Assembly (NCBI GenBank): GCA_003148945.1 | Contig: QGGY01000017.1 | Coordinates: 1-64,000 of the forward strand | Origin: Murimonas intestini | GTDB taxonomy: Bacteria; Bacillota; Clostridia; Lachnospirales; Lachnospiraceae | Direction: 5' to 3' | Length of the DNA: 64,000 nt | In this document: positions 35,785 to 44,789 of the stretch, piece after piece | Numbering within the stretch: the first letter of the stretch is position 1 | Layout of the letters: every line of letters starts with the position of its first letter | Notes under the pieces: generated by a model | Database searches by the model: none | Seen by the model: only the letters and a program-made list of their open reading frames with translations | Told to the model about the DNA's origin: nothing | Translations under genes and position numbers: made by a program

Positions 35785-36942
35785 TTGGAATATAAAAACG
35801 GCCTTGAAGGAATGTATGTGATAAAGGACAATAAAAAGCTCCGCTATGGCTACACCACAGGCTCCTGTGCTGCCGCGGCGGCTAAGGCGGCGGCAATGAT
35901 GCTGTTCCTGGACAGGGAGGTCAGAACAGTTGACCTGCCCACCCCCAGGGGAATCATGCTGCACCTGGCAGTGGAGAAGATATGCAGAGAAGAGGGCAGT
36001 GTCTCATGCGCAGTCAGGAAGGACGGCGGAGATGACCCGGATGCCACACACGGGCTGTATATCCATGCGAAGGTGAGTCTCCGGGACGGAGATAAGATCG
36101 TCCTGGACGGAGGGCTGGGCGTGGGCAGGGTGACTAAGCCGGGACTGGAACAGCCCGTGGGAGCCGCTGCCATTAACAGAGTGCCCAGGCAGATGATAGA
36201 AAAAGAGGTGGCTGATGTCTGCGAAGAGCAGGAATACAGAGGCGGCCTGAGGGTAGAGATATTTGTCCCGGGCGGCGAAGAGACAGCCAGGAAGACATTT
36301 AACCCCAGGCTCGGCATTGAGGGAGGGATATCCATACTGGGGACAAGCGGCATTGTAGTTCCCATGAGCGAGGCAGCCCTGATCGCCAGCATCCGGCTGG
36401 AGATGGAGATGAAGAAAGCCAATGGGGCAGAATATCTTCTGATCACCCCGGGAAATTACGGGGCGGATTTTATACGTCAGAATATGGTCCTGGATGTGGA
36501 GAATTCCATGAAATGCAGCAATTACGTGGGGGAGACCCTGGATATGGCGGTTGAGCTGGGAATAAAGGGAATCCTGATCGTGGCCCATATAGGTAAGTTT
36601 ATTAAAGTGGCGGGAGGAATCATGAATACTCATTCCAGATGCGCTGATTCCAGGGCTGAGCTGATGGCGGCAGCGGCAGCCAGGGCAGGGGCCGGGATTG
36701 AGACGGTCAGGGAGATACTTGGTACCATCACCACAGAGGAGGCGGTGGGTATTCTGAAGAGGGAAGGCCTTATAGAATCCGCCATGGCGGAGATAACGAA
36801 GAGGGTGAGATATTACCTTCAGCACCGCTGCCAGGGTGCGCTGCAGACAGAAGCCATTTTGTTTTCCAACCAGCATGGATATCTGGGAGAGACAGAAGGG
36901 GCGGAAGAACTGATCAGGCATTTTGAGAAGCGCAGTATATAA
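35785..36942 (+). CDS. cbiD: Cobalt-precorrin-5B C1-methyltransferase
   Basis: A 385-residue enzyme of the anaerobic corrin pathway that methylates C1 with S-adenosylmethionine. The family start is YGYTTGSCAAAAAKAA, and DDPDATHG and GGEGVGRVTKPG-like stretches follow (here GGLGVGRVTKPGL). TTG 35785 is the most likely start because GGGAGGA is 7 bases upstream; ATG 35812 is an alternative. It is first of an eleven-gene operon controlled by the riboswitch upstream. Confidence 0.95.
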   Translation: MEYKNGLEGMYVIKDNKKLRYGYTTGSCAAAAAKAAAMMLFLDREVRTVDLPTPRGIMLHLAVEKICREEGSVSCAVRKDGGDDPDATHGLYIHAKVSLRDGDKIVLDGGLGVGRVTKPGLEQPVGAAAINRVPRQMIEKEVADVCEEQEYRGGLRVEIFVPGGEETARKTFNPRLGIEGGISILGTSGIVVPMSEAALIASIRLEMEMKKANGAEYLLITPGNYGADFIRQNMVLDVENSMKCSNYVGETLDMAVELGIKGILIVAHIGKFIKVAGGIMNTHSRCADSRAELMAAAAARAGAGIETVREILGTITTEEAVGILKREGLIESAMAEITKRVRYYLQHRCQGALQTEAILFSNQHGYLGETEGAEELIRHFEKRSI

Positions 36943-36966
36943 AATTAAGGATAAAGGAGAAATTAC

Positions 36967-37668
36967 ATGAAAGGGATATTATATGGATTAGGAATCGGGC
37001 CGGGGGATCCTGAACTGCTCACGTTAAAAGCAGTGCGCCTGATCAGTGAGAATGAAGTAATTGCAGTGCCGGGAGAAGAGGCGGAAGAGACAGTGGCCTA
37101 CAAGATTGCCGTACAGGCAGTGCCCCAGCTTAGGGAAAAAGAGCTGCTGGCCGTTCCGATGCCAATGACGAAAGACCCCGGGGTGCTGGAAGAGAATCAT
37201 GAGAAGGCGGCAAAAAAGGTGAGAGAGTATCTGGATATGGGAAAGAATGTAGTATTTCTGACACTGGGTGACCCGACTGTATACTCTACATATCTATATG
37301 TACATAAACGTGTGGCAGATGCAGGATATGAGACAGAGATCGTCAGCGGCATTACCTCATTCTGCGCTGCCGCAGCCAGAATGAATATGGGGCTTGTGGA
37401 AAAAGCTGAACCTCTCCATGTAATCCCTGCCTCCTACCAGGTGGAAGAAGCCCTGAAGCTGCCGGGAACAAAAGTACTCATGAAGGCGGGACGCCAGATG
37501 GGAAAAGTAAAGGAGCAGTTAAAGGAGCTGGACGCCAGCGTTGTCATGGTGGAGAACTGCGGCATGGAAAATGAAAAGGTGTACAGAAGCGCAGAAGAGA
37601 TACCTGAGAGTGCGGGCTATTATTCACTCATTATAGTAAAAGAGAATTCAGATAAAGGAGAAAAATAA
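36967..37668 (+). CDS. cbiL: Precorrin-2 / cobalt-factor II C20-methyltransferase
   Basis: A 233-residue tetrapyrrole methylase. The SAM-binding GLGIGPGDPELLTLKA opens the protein, LTLGDPTVYSTY is the central P-loop-like motif, and VSGITSFCAAAARM matches the CbiL/CobI group. It adds the C20 methyl group to the cobalt-containing ring. AAAGGAG precedes the start. The stop is separated from cbiF by one base. Confidence 0.94.
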   Translation: MKGILYGLGIGPGDPELLTLKAVRLISENEVIAVPGEEAEETVAYKIAVQAVPQLREKELLAVPMPMTKDPGVLEENHEKAAKKVREYLDMGKNVVFLTLGDPTVYSTYLYVHKRVADAGYETEIVSGITSFCAAAARMNMGLVEKAEPLHVIPASYQVEEALKLPGTKVLMKAGRQMGKVKEQLKELDASVVMVENCGMENEKVYRSAEEIPESAGYYSLIIVKENSDKGEK

Positions 37669-37669
37669 A

Positions 37670-38461
37670 ATGGTACATTTTGTAGGGGCCGGATCAGGAG
37701 CGCCCGATTTAATTACAGTGAGAGGGATGAATCTGCTTAAAGAGGCGGATGTGATCATATATGCCGGTTCTTTAGTGAATCCCCAGCTTCTGGATTATAA
37801 AAAAGAAGGCTGCCAGGTTTACAACAGTGCAAAGATGACGCTGGAAGAGGTGCTGGAAGAGATTTTCAGGGCAGAAGAGGAAAATAAAATGACTGTCCGC
37901 CTGCATACAGGGGATCCATGCCTGTATGGGGCTATTCGTGAACAGATGGATGTTCTGGATGAGAGAGGAATAGAATACGACTACTGCCCGGGGGTAAGCT
38001 CCTTCTGCGGCGCAGCTTCGGCATTGAATCTGGAATATACGCTCCCGGATGTGTCCCAGAGTGTGATCATCACCAGGATGGCAGGGAGGACTCCTGTGCC
38101 TGAGAAGGAAGAGATAGCATCTTTTGCAGCACATCACGCCACAATGGTTATTTTCCTGAGCACAGGCATGCTGGAAAAGCTTTCTGAAAGGCTGATTGAA
38201 GGAGGATACACGGCAGATACTCCGGCGGCTGTTGTATATAAGGCTACCTGGGAAGACGAGAAGGCATTTGTGTGCACTGTGGGAACTCTTGCAGAGACCG
38301 CCAGAAAGAATAATATAACAAAAACAGCGCTTATGATCGTGGGGGATGTGGTGAGCCACAGCCATTATAACCGTTCAGAACTGTACAATCCTGCATTTAC
38401 TACGGAGTTCAGGGAAGCCAGCGTGAATAGTGCCGGTTTTGAGAGGACTGAGGCGAGATGA
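37670..38461 (+). CDS. cbiF: Cobalt-precorrin-4 C11-methyltransferase
   Basis: A 263-residue tetrapyrrole methylase. HFVGAGSGAPDLITVRG and DVIIYAGSLVN are characteristic of CbiF/CobM, with LHTGDPCLYGAI as the central motif and PGVSSFCGAASAL following. It starts 1 base after cbiL with AAAGGAG upstream and overlaps cbiG by 4 bases (ATGA). Confidence 0.95.
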   Translation: MVHFVGAGSGAPDLITVRGMNLLKEADVIIYAGSLVNPQLLDYKKEGCQVYNSAKMTLEEVLEEIFRAEEENKMTVRLHTGDPCLYGAIREQMDVLDERGIEYDYCPGVSSFCGAASALNLEYTLPDVSQSVIITRMAGRTPVPEKEEIASFAAHHATMVIFLSTGMLEKLSERLIEGGYTADTPAAVVYKATWEDEKAFVCTVGTLAETARKNNITKTALMIVGDVVSHSHYNRSELYNPAFTTEFREASVNSAGFERTEAR

Positions 38462-39516
38462 AAAATCTGGCTGTTATCAGCTTTACAGAGAAGGGAGGCC
38501 GTCTGGCTGGCCAGATCGCCCGGGCATTGTCTTTAGCAGGCTTTGTCTGTGAGGCATGGGGAATGAAAAAATATGCTGCAGCCTGCGGCGTCACACCGCT
38601 GGAGGAAGGCTTAAGAGAGTGGGCAGGGCGTATGTTCAGGGAGGCCGACGGCATCCTTTTTATCGGCGCCGCAGGGATCGCTGTCCGCGCCATCGCCCCT
38701 TATGTGAAGGACAAGAGAGAAGATCCGGCAGTAGTAGTTATGGATGAAAAAGGAATGTTTGTAATCCCGCTGCTGTCAGGTCATCTTGGAGGAGCCAACG
38801 AGCTTGCAGGGATATTGTCGAACCTCACAGGAGCTGTCCCTGTCATCACCACAGCTACTGATGTGAACGGCAGATTTGCAGTAGATATCTTTGCTAAAAA
38901 GAACAGGCTTTACATAGGCAGTATGAGACTTGCAAAAGAGATATCAGCGGACGTGCTGGATGAGAAGAAAATCGGGTTTTACAGTGATTTTCCTGCAGCC
39001 TCAGATATTCCCCGGGAACTGTGCCCTGTGGGAGAAAATGAAGTATTTGAGGGTACCAACGGGATCTGTGTCACCCTTGATGAGAAAAAATGTCCCTTTA
39101 AGCAGACGCTTCATCTGATCCCCGGGATAGTCACGGCGGGGGTAGGATGCAGAAGAGGGACAGGCGCTGATGTGATTGAAAAAAAGGTTCTGGAAGTTCT
39201 TGAAGAGAATGGGCTTTCCATTCATTGTCTCGAGAGTCTGGCGAGCATAGATCTGAAAACGGATGAAAAAGGAATGATCATGTTCAGTGAAAAGTATGGG
39301 ATTCCTTTTAAGACGTATACAAAGGAAGAGCTGGAGGCTGTTCCTGGAGAATTTGAAGAATCTGAATTTGTGCGCTCTGTGACGGGCGTGGGGAATGTAT
39401 GTGAGAGAAGCGCCCTCCTTGGAAGCGGGATGGGAAAGCTGGTAAATAAGAAAAAATCCGGGGACGGCGTTACTGTAGCGCTGGCCGTAAAAGAATGGAG
39501 TGTTGACTTTGAATAA
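38458..39516 (+). CDS. cbiG: Cobalt-precorrin-5A hydrolase
   Basis: A 352-residue enzyme that opens the lactone ring of cobalt-precorrin-5A and releases the two-carbon fragment. The N-terminal domain includes FIGAAGIAVRAIAPYVKDK and PLLSGHLGGANELA. The C-terminal domain begins PGIVTAGVGCRRGTG. It overlaps cbiF by 4 bases and cbiH by 17. Confidence 0.94.
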   Translation: MKNLAVISFTEKGGRLAGQIARALSLAGFVCEAWGMKKYAAACGVTPLEEGLREWAGRMFREADGILFIGAAGIAVRAIAPYVKDKREDPAVVVMDEKGMFVIPLLSGHLGGANELAGILSNLTGAVPVITTATDVNGRFAVDIFAKKNRLYIGSMRLAKEISADVLDEKKIGFYSDFPAASDIPRELCPVGENEVFEGTNGICVTLDEKKCPFKQTLHLIPGIVTAGVGCRRGTGADVIEKKVLEVLEENGLSIHCLESLASIDLKTDEKGMIMFSEKYGIPFKTYTKEELEAVPGEFEESEFVRSVTGVGNVCERSALLGSGMGKLVNKKKSGDGVTVALAVKEWSVDFE

Positions 39517-40246
39517 AATATATGTAGTCGGAATAGGACCGGGAGAATATGAGCAGATGACAATGAGGGCGGCAAATGCCCTGAATTCCTGCGATACCAT
39601 TATAGGATACACAGTATACGTGGATCTTGTGAAAGAGCATTTTGCGGGAAAAGAATTTCTCACAACTCCCATGACAAAAGAGGTGGACAGATGCGTCCTG
39701 GCTTTTGAGGAAGCTGTGAAGGGAAAAACAGTGGCTATGATATGCAGCGGTGATGCAGGTGTGTACGGCATGTCAGGCCTGATGCTGGAGATCGGGGCAG
39801 ATTATCCCGATTGTGAGGTGGAGATCATACCTGGTGTGACGGCCGCCACAGGAGGGGCTGCAGTGCTTGGGGCGCCGCTGATCCATGATTTTGCCCTGAT
39901 CAGCCTGAGCGACCTGCTGACTCCCTGGGAGAAGATTGAGAAAAGGCTTCTCTGCGCGTCAGAAGCAGATTTTGCCATCTGTCTGTACAATCCTTCCAGC
40001 AGAAAACGGCATGATTATCTGCAGAAGGCATGTGATCTTATGATGCAGTACAAGTCCCCGGAAACGGTATGCGGGATAGCCTGGAATATAGGGCGTGACG
40101 GTGAAGGCATGAAGGTCATGAGCCTGAAGGAGCTGCGCGATACGCAGGTAGATATGTTTACTACTGTCTTTATCGGAAATTCCCAGACAAAAGAGATAGA
40201 CGGCAGAATGGTGACACCGAGGGGATACAGGCATGGCAGAGAATAA
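39500..40246 (+). CDS. cbiH: Cobalt-factor III / precorrin-3B C17-methyltransferase
   Basis: A 248-residue tetrapyrrole methylase that methylates C17 with ring contraction. IYVVGIGPGEYEQMT, MICSGDAGVYGMSGL and PGVTAATGGAAVLGAPL match CbiH/CobJ. The start is uncertain: GTG 39500, TTG 39503 or TTG 39509, all inside the end of cbiG. The 14-base overlap with the next gene supports coupling. Confidence 0.93.
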   Translation: MLTLNKIYVVGIGPGEYEQMTMRAANALNSCDTIIGYTVYVDLVKEHFAGKEFLTTPMTKEVDRCVLAFEEAVKGKTVAMICSGDAGVYGMSGLMLEIGADYPDCEVEIIPGVTAATGGAAVLGAPLIHDFALISLSDLLTPWEKIEKRLLCASEADFAICLYNPSSRKRHDYLQKACDLMMQYKSPETVCGIAWNIGRDGEGMKVMSLKELRDTQVDMFTTVFIGNSQTKEIDGRMVTPRGYRHGRE

Positions 40247-42389
40247 AGGCATTCTGGTCTTTGCCGGGACTACAGAAGGGCGGGAGCTGGCGGAATATCT
40301 CAGGCGCCAGCAGATAGACGCCCATGTCCTTACAGCGACAGAGTACGGGGAACAGCTGCTGATAGCCCCAGGGAATGGGGCAGATGTGCCGGGGAGTAAA
40401 GCTGATGGCAGCCCTGCCGAAAGAAGTGCCTGCCGCGGCAGAGCTGATAGTGATTTTATGGTATCTGCGGGCAGGCTTGATGCGGCACAGATGTATGCGC
40501 TGATAGAAGAAGAGAAGCCGGAAATAGTAGTTGATGCCACACATCCCTATGCTGTCCTGGTATCGGAAAACATTAGTAAGGCGTGCGCCAAGACAGGGAC
40601 TGAATATGTGAGGCTGCTCAGAAAGTCCTTAGCTTTGGAGGCCGCCGGCCCTGAAACGGATAAAGCCTGCCTGCGCGAAGATGGCGCAGGGGATATGGCA
40701 GAGGGGGATACTGCGGCAGGAGAGGAACTTGATGGATGTACCTGGGTGGAATCAGCAGAGGAAGCTGTCAGATATCTGGAAGGGACGACAGGCAATGTGT
40801 TTGTCACTACGGGAAGTAAGGAGCTTTCAAAGTATACTGCGCTTACGGGATATGAGAGCCGGGTATATGCCAGGATACTGTCAGTGCAGGCAAGTATGGA
40901 TGAGGCTGTGCGCCTGGGATTTTCAGGAAGCCATCTCATCTGCATGCAGGGCCCTTTCTCAGAAGAGATAAACGCCGCCATGCTGCGCCAGACAGATGCC
41001 AGATATATGGTCACAAAGGAGTCAGGCGCTAACGGGGGATTTTTAGAGAAGATACAGGCAGCCCGAAGGACGGGAGTCCACCCGGTCGTGATAGGAAGGC
41101 CGGGCAGGGAGAGGGGCAAGAGTCTGGAAGAGGTAAAGGCTATGCTGTGTGCCAGACTGCATATAAGCGTGAAGCGAAGAATTGATATGGTCGGGATCGG
41201 CATGGGAAATCCGGAAAATATGACTGTGGAAGCAAGAAGGGCATGCGAAAAGGCACAGCTTCTCATAGGGGCGGAGAGAATGCTTGAGGCAGCACAAAAA
41301 GCAGGATTTAATAAACCCTCCTTTAAAAGCTACAAGGCAGAAGAAATATATGAATTTGTAACGTCACACCCTGAATATGACCATCTGGCGGTCCTGCTCT
41401 CAGGGGACGTGGGCTTTTACAGCGGTGCAAAGAAATTATATGAGCTTTTTGACGGGGATGAAATAAATGTATATTGCGGCATTTCTTCAGCAGTATACCT
41501 GTGCGGAAAGCTGCATACCTCCTGGGAGGATGCCAGGCTGGTGAGCCTCCACGGAAGATCTTCCAATATTATCTCAGCAGTGGCCAGAAATCCCAAGGTG
41601 TTTGCTCTTGTGGGAGAGAGGGGAAGGGCGGCGCAGATCTGCAGGGATCTCTGTGAGTATCATATGGGAGATGTGACAGTGACAGTCGGGGAAGAGCTCT
41701 CTTATGAGAATGAGCGGATAGTCACAGGCACAGCGGCAGAAATGTCCGCGGCCGGGTTTGCTCCCCTGTGCGTTATGCTCATTCAGAATCAGGATGCAGA
41801 TTCTACCAGGACCCATGGTATCCCCGATGAAGAATTTATAAGGGCCAGGGTTCCCATGACGAAGGAAGAGATCAGGAGCGTTTCCCTGTCTAAGCTTAAG
41901 CTGACTTCTGACTCTGTGATCTATGATGTGGGGGCCGGCACGGGATCTGTCTCTGTGGAAATGGCATTGCAGGCGGAGGAAGGCCATGTGTACGCCATTG
42001 AGAAGAAAGAAGAGGCAGCTGACCTGATTGAAGAAAATAAGCATAAATTCAAGGTGCAGCATATTACTGTTGTGCGGGGGCTGGCGCCGGATGCAATGGA
42101 GGAACTTCCGGCTCCCACACATGCTTTTATAGGAGGCTCCTCAGGGAATCTGAAAGAGATACTGGCCTGTATTTTTAAGAAGAATCCTAAGGCCAGGATC
42201 GTTATAAATGCTATTGTACTGGAAACGGTGGCTGAAGCCCTCTCCTGCATAAAGGAAATGAAGGCGGCTGATGTGGATATCGTGAGCGTGTCATCGGCAA
42301 GGTCAAAGGAAGCGGGGCCTTATCATATGATGATGGGACAGAATCCAGTATATGTGATTTCCTTTACAGGAGGTGGGGATGATGAATAA
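40233..42389 (+). CDS. cbiJET: Three-domain CbiJ-CbiE-CbiT fusion
   Basis: A 718-residue protein joining three steps. Residues 1-310 are the precorrin-6A reductase CbiJ/CobK (ILVFAGTTEGRELAEYL, VDATHPYAV, TKESGANGGF). Residues about 318-515 are CbiE, the C5/C15-methylase half (MVGIGMGNPENMTVEA, LLSGDVGFYSGAKKL, HGRSSN). Residues about 525-718 are CbiT, the C15-methylase/decarboxylase (VYDVGAGTGSVS-type motif, FIGGSSGNLKEIL). CbiE-CbiT fusion (CobL) is well known; joining CbiJ in front is less usual. The reductase part carries two inserted loops (about 47-77 and 138-170) that are acidic and low in complexity. ATG 40233 lies within cbiH. Confidence 0.93.
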   Translation: MAENKGILVFAGTTEGRELAEYLRRQQIDAHVLTATEYGEQLLIAPGNGADVPGSKADGSPAERSACRGRADSDFMVSAGRLDAAQMYALIEEEKPEIVVDATHPYAVLVSENISKACAKTGTEYVRLLRKSLALEAAGPETDKACLREDGAGDMAEGDTAAGEELDGCTWVESAEEAVRYLEGTTGNVFVTTGSKELSKYTALTGYESRVYARILSVQASMDEAVRLGFSGSHLICMQGPFSEEINAAMLRQTDARYMVTKESGANGGFLEKIQAARRTGVHPVVIGRPGRERGKSLEEVKAMLCARLHISVKRRIDMVGIGMGNPENMTVEARRACEKAQLLIGAERMLEAAQKAGFNKPSFKSYKAEEIYEFVTSHPEYDHLAVLLSGDVGFYSGAKKLYELFDGDEINVYCGISSAVYLCGKLHTSWEDARLVSLHGRSSNIISAVARNPKVFALVGERGRAAQICRDLCEYHMGDVTVTVGEELSYENERIVTGTAAEMSAAGFAPLCVMLIQNQDADSTRTHGIPDEEFIRARVPMTKEEIRSVSLSKLKLTSDSVIYDVGAGTGSVSVEMALQAEEGHVYAIEKKEEAADLIEENKHKFKVQHITVVRGLAPDAMEELPAPTHAFIGGSSGNLKEILACIFKKNPKARIVINAIVLETVAEALSCIKEMKAADVDIVSVSSARSKEAGPYHMMMGQNPVYVISFTGGGDDE

Positions 42390-43770
42390 CCCCAGGATAC
42401 TCATAGCGGCACCGGCCAGCGGCAGCGGGAAGACGATGGTCACCTGCGGGCTTTTAAGGGCTCTGCAGAGGAGGGGGCTTGTTCCGGCCTCATTTAAATG
42501 CGGGCCTGATTACATAGATCCCATGTTCCACACAAAGGTGCTGGGAACACATTCCAGGAATCTGGACACTTTTTTTACAGATGAAGAAATGACAAAGTAT
42601 CTTTTTCTAAAGAACTCCGAAGGAGCTGATATCTCTGTTATGGAAGGGGTTATGGGGTATTATGACGGGCTGGGCGGCGTGTCAGTTACTGCAAGCGCCT
42701 ATGACCTGTCAAGGGCTACCAGGACACCCTCTGTCCTTCTGGTGGATGCAAGAGGTTCCAGCGTCTCAATTCTGGCTGTGGTAAAAGGGTTTCTCACTTA
42801 CAGGGAGGACAGTCTGATAAAGGGAGTCATCCTCAACAGGATGTCAGGCATGCTGTATCCCAGGATCAGGAAACTCATAGAAGAGGAACTTGGCATCAAG
42901 GTTTACGGGTATGTGGAAAAGCTGACGGATTTTACGCTGGAGAGCCGGCACTTAGGCCTTGTGATGCCGGATGAGGTGGCAGACCTGGGCAGAAAACTGG
43001 ATGGGCTTGCAGTGCAGCTGGAGAAGACACTGGATATAGACGGCCTGATAGAGCTGGCAGGGAGTACAGTCCCGATTTCATCTCATATAGAAAAAACCTG
43101 GATGGGAAAAAGGGACGGAACGCGCATAGGCGTGGCGAGAGATGAGGCATTCTGCTTCATGTACGAGGATAATCTGGAGCTTTTAAAAGAGCTGGGAGCT
43201 GAACTGGCGGAATTCTCTCCTCTTTATGATGAGAGACTGCCTGAGGGCATCAGCGGCCTTATTCTGTATGGGGGCTACCCTGAACTGTTTGCAGGAAAAC
43301 TAAGCGCTAATACAGCTATGCGTGAGAGAATCAGGGACGCTGCAGCAGCAGGAATGCCGTGTATGGCAGAATGCGGGGGATTTATGTATCTTCATGATAT
43401 AATGGAGGATATGGACGGAAATGAATATCCCATGGCAGGCGTTGTCAGGGGGAAGGCGTACAGGACTGATAAGCTTGGAAGATTCGGTTATATAGAGCTT
43501 TCTCCAATGAACTCCCAGATGCTGGGGATGGATGTGGGAACTATAAAAGCCCATGAGTTCCATTATTTTGACAGTACTGCCTGCGGTGACGCATTCCTGG
43601 CTAAAAAACCCCTGCAGGACCGCAGCTGGAGGTGCATCCAGGGAGGAAGCAGCCTGATAGCTGGTTTTCCTCATTTGTACTATTACTCAAACCCGGAAGC
43701 GGCCGGACGTTTTGTGGAAGCGTGCAGGCGTTATAAAAAAGATAAAGAAGCTGGAGGTAGAAATGGATGA
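42382..43770 (+). CDS. cbiA: Cobyrinic acid a,c-diamide synthase
   Basis: A 462-residue ATP- and glutamine-dependent amidase for the a and c side chains. The P-loop ILIAAPASGSGKTMV opens the protein. DYIDPMFH and MEGVMGYYDG follow. The class I glutaminase domain at the C-terminus has the nucleophile region MPCMAECGGFMYL and the histidine AHEFHYF. ATG 42382 was chosen: AGGAGG is 8 bases upstream. It overlaps the end of cbiJET by 8 bases and the start of cbiB by 4. Confidence 0.95.
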   Translation: MNNPRILIAAPASGSGKTMVTCGLLRALQRRGLVPASFKCGPDYIDPMFHTKVLGTHSRNLDTFFTDEEMTKYLFLKNSEGADISVMEGVMGYYDGLGGVSVTASAYDLSRATRTPSVLLVDARGSSVSILAVVKGFLTYREDSLIKGVILNRMSGMLYPRIRKLIEEELGIKVYGYVEKLTDFTLESRHLGLVMPDEVADLGRKLDGLAVQLEKTLDIDGLIELAGSTVPISSHIEKTWMGKRDGTRIGVARDEAFCFMYEDNLELLKELGAELAEFSPLYDERLPEGISGLILYGGYPELFAGKLSANTAMRERIRDAAAAGMPCMAECGGFMYLHDIMEDMDGNEYPMAGVVRGKAYRTDKLGRFGYIELSPMNSQMLGMDVGTIKAHEFHYFDSTACGDAFLAKKPLQDRSWRCIQGGSSLIAGFPHLYYYSNPEAAGRFVEACRRYKKDKEAGGRNG

Positions 43771-44738
43771 TGCTGTCTTTATGGGCGTTAGTCCTTGGTT
43801 TTCTGCTGGATCTGCTTATAGGGGATCCGCATTTTATATATCATCCGGTCAGGCTTGTGGGAAATCTGATCACAGTAACAGAGAAGGGCCTGCGCAGGTT
43901 TTTTCCAAAGACAAAGGGAGGCGAAACGGCTGCTGGCGTTTTTCTGGCAGTTATCGTGATCAGTGTGACAACGGCAGTGCCGGCCCTGCTTTTGTATCTG
44001 GCGGGGCGGATCAGTCCTGAAGTGCGTTTTGTGCTTGAGACAATTATGTGCTATCAGCTGCTGGCCACAAAATCCCTGAAGGATGAGAGCATGAAGGTAT
44101 ACGACAAATTAAAAGCAGGAGATCTTCCAGAGGCCAGGAAAGCAGTTGCCATGATCGTTGGAAGGGATACGGAGAGCCTGGATGAGGCGGGAGTGACAAA
44201 AGCCGCTGTGGAGACTGTGGCGGAGAATACTTCAGACGGAATCATAGCGCCTATGCTGTTTATGGCAGTGGGCGGCGCGGCCTTTGGATATTTTTACAAA
44301 GCCATCAACACTATGGATTCCATGGTGGGGTATAAAAATGAAAAATATCTGTATTTCGGGAGATTCGCAGCCAGACTGGATGATGTTGTAAATTATATTC
44401 CGGCACGTCTGGCAGCCTGCTTTATGACGGCTGCAGCAGCTTTTGTTTCACTTGATACAAAGGAGGCGTGGCGGATCTACAGGCGTGACAGGCGTAACCA
44501 TGCCAGCCCCAATTCAGCCCAGACAGAGGCGGTTATGGCCGGGGCGCTGAATGTGCAGCTGGCCGGGGATGCCTGGTATTTTGGAAAGCTTCATAAAAAG
44601 AAGACGATCGGTGATGACACAAGGCCAGTAGAATACGAAGATATCAGGAGGGCAGACAGGCTGCTGTATGCCACAGCCATCCTGTCCCTGGTCATGTTTT
44701 CAGCCGTCAAGGCAGCGGCCTGGATGTATCTGGTATGA
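43767..44738 (+). CDS. cbiB: Adenosylcobinamide-phosphate synthase
   Basis: A 323-residue membrane protein that joins adenosylcobyric acid to aminopropanol phosphate. It shows LGFLLDLLIGDPHFIYHPVRLVG at the start, AETVAENTSDGIIAPM-type sequence in the middle (VETVAENTSDGI) and NHASPNSAQTEAVMAG. About five hydrophobic segments are visible. It overlaps cbiA by 4 bases after CTGGAGG. Confidence 0.95.
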   Translation: MMLSLWALVLGFLLDLLIGDPHFIYHPVRLVGNLITVTEKGLRRFFPKTKGGETAAGVFLAVIVISVTTAVPALLLYLAGRISPEVRFVLETIMCYQLLATKSLKDESMKVYDKLKAGDLPEARKAVAMIVGRDTESLDEAGVTKAAVETVAENTSDGIIAPMLFMAVGGAAFGYFYKAINTMDSMVGYKNEKYLYFGRFAARLDDVVNYIPARLAACFMTAAAAFVSLDTKEAWRIYRRDRRNHASPNSAQTEAVMAGALNVQLAGDAWYFGKLHKKKTIGDDTRPVEYEDIRRADRLLYATAILSLVMFSAVKAAAWMYLV

Positions 44739-44789
44739 ACTGATCCTGGATCAGCGTGTTGAAATAGAAAGACATAAGAGGACATAAGA

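Noticed and set aside
36004-36921. 305-residue open frame on the minus strand
   Set aside because: Opposite cbiD, with no motif or ribosome site, and cbiD is beyond doubt.
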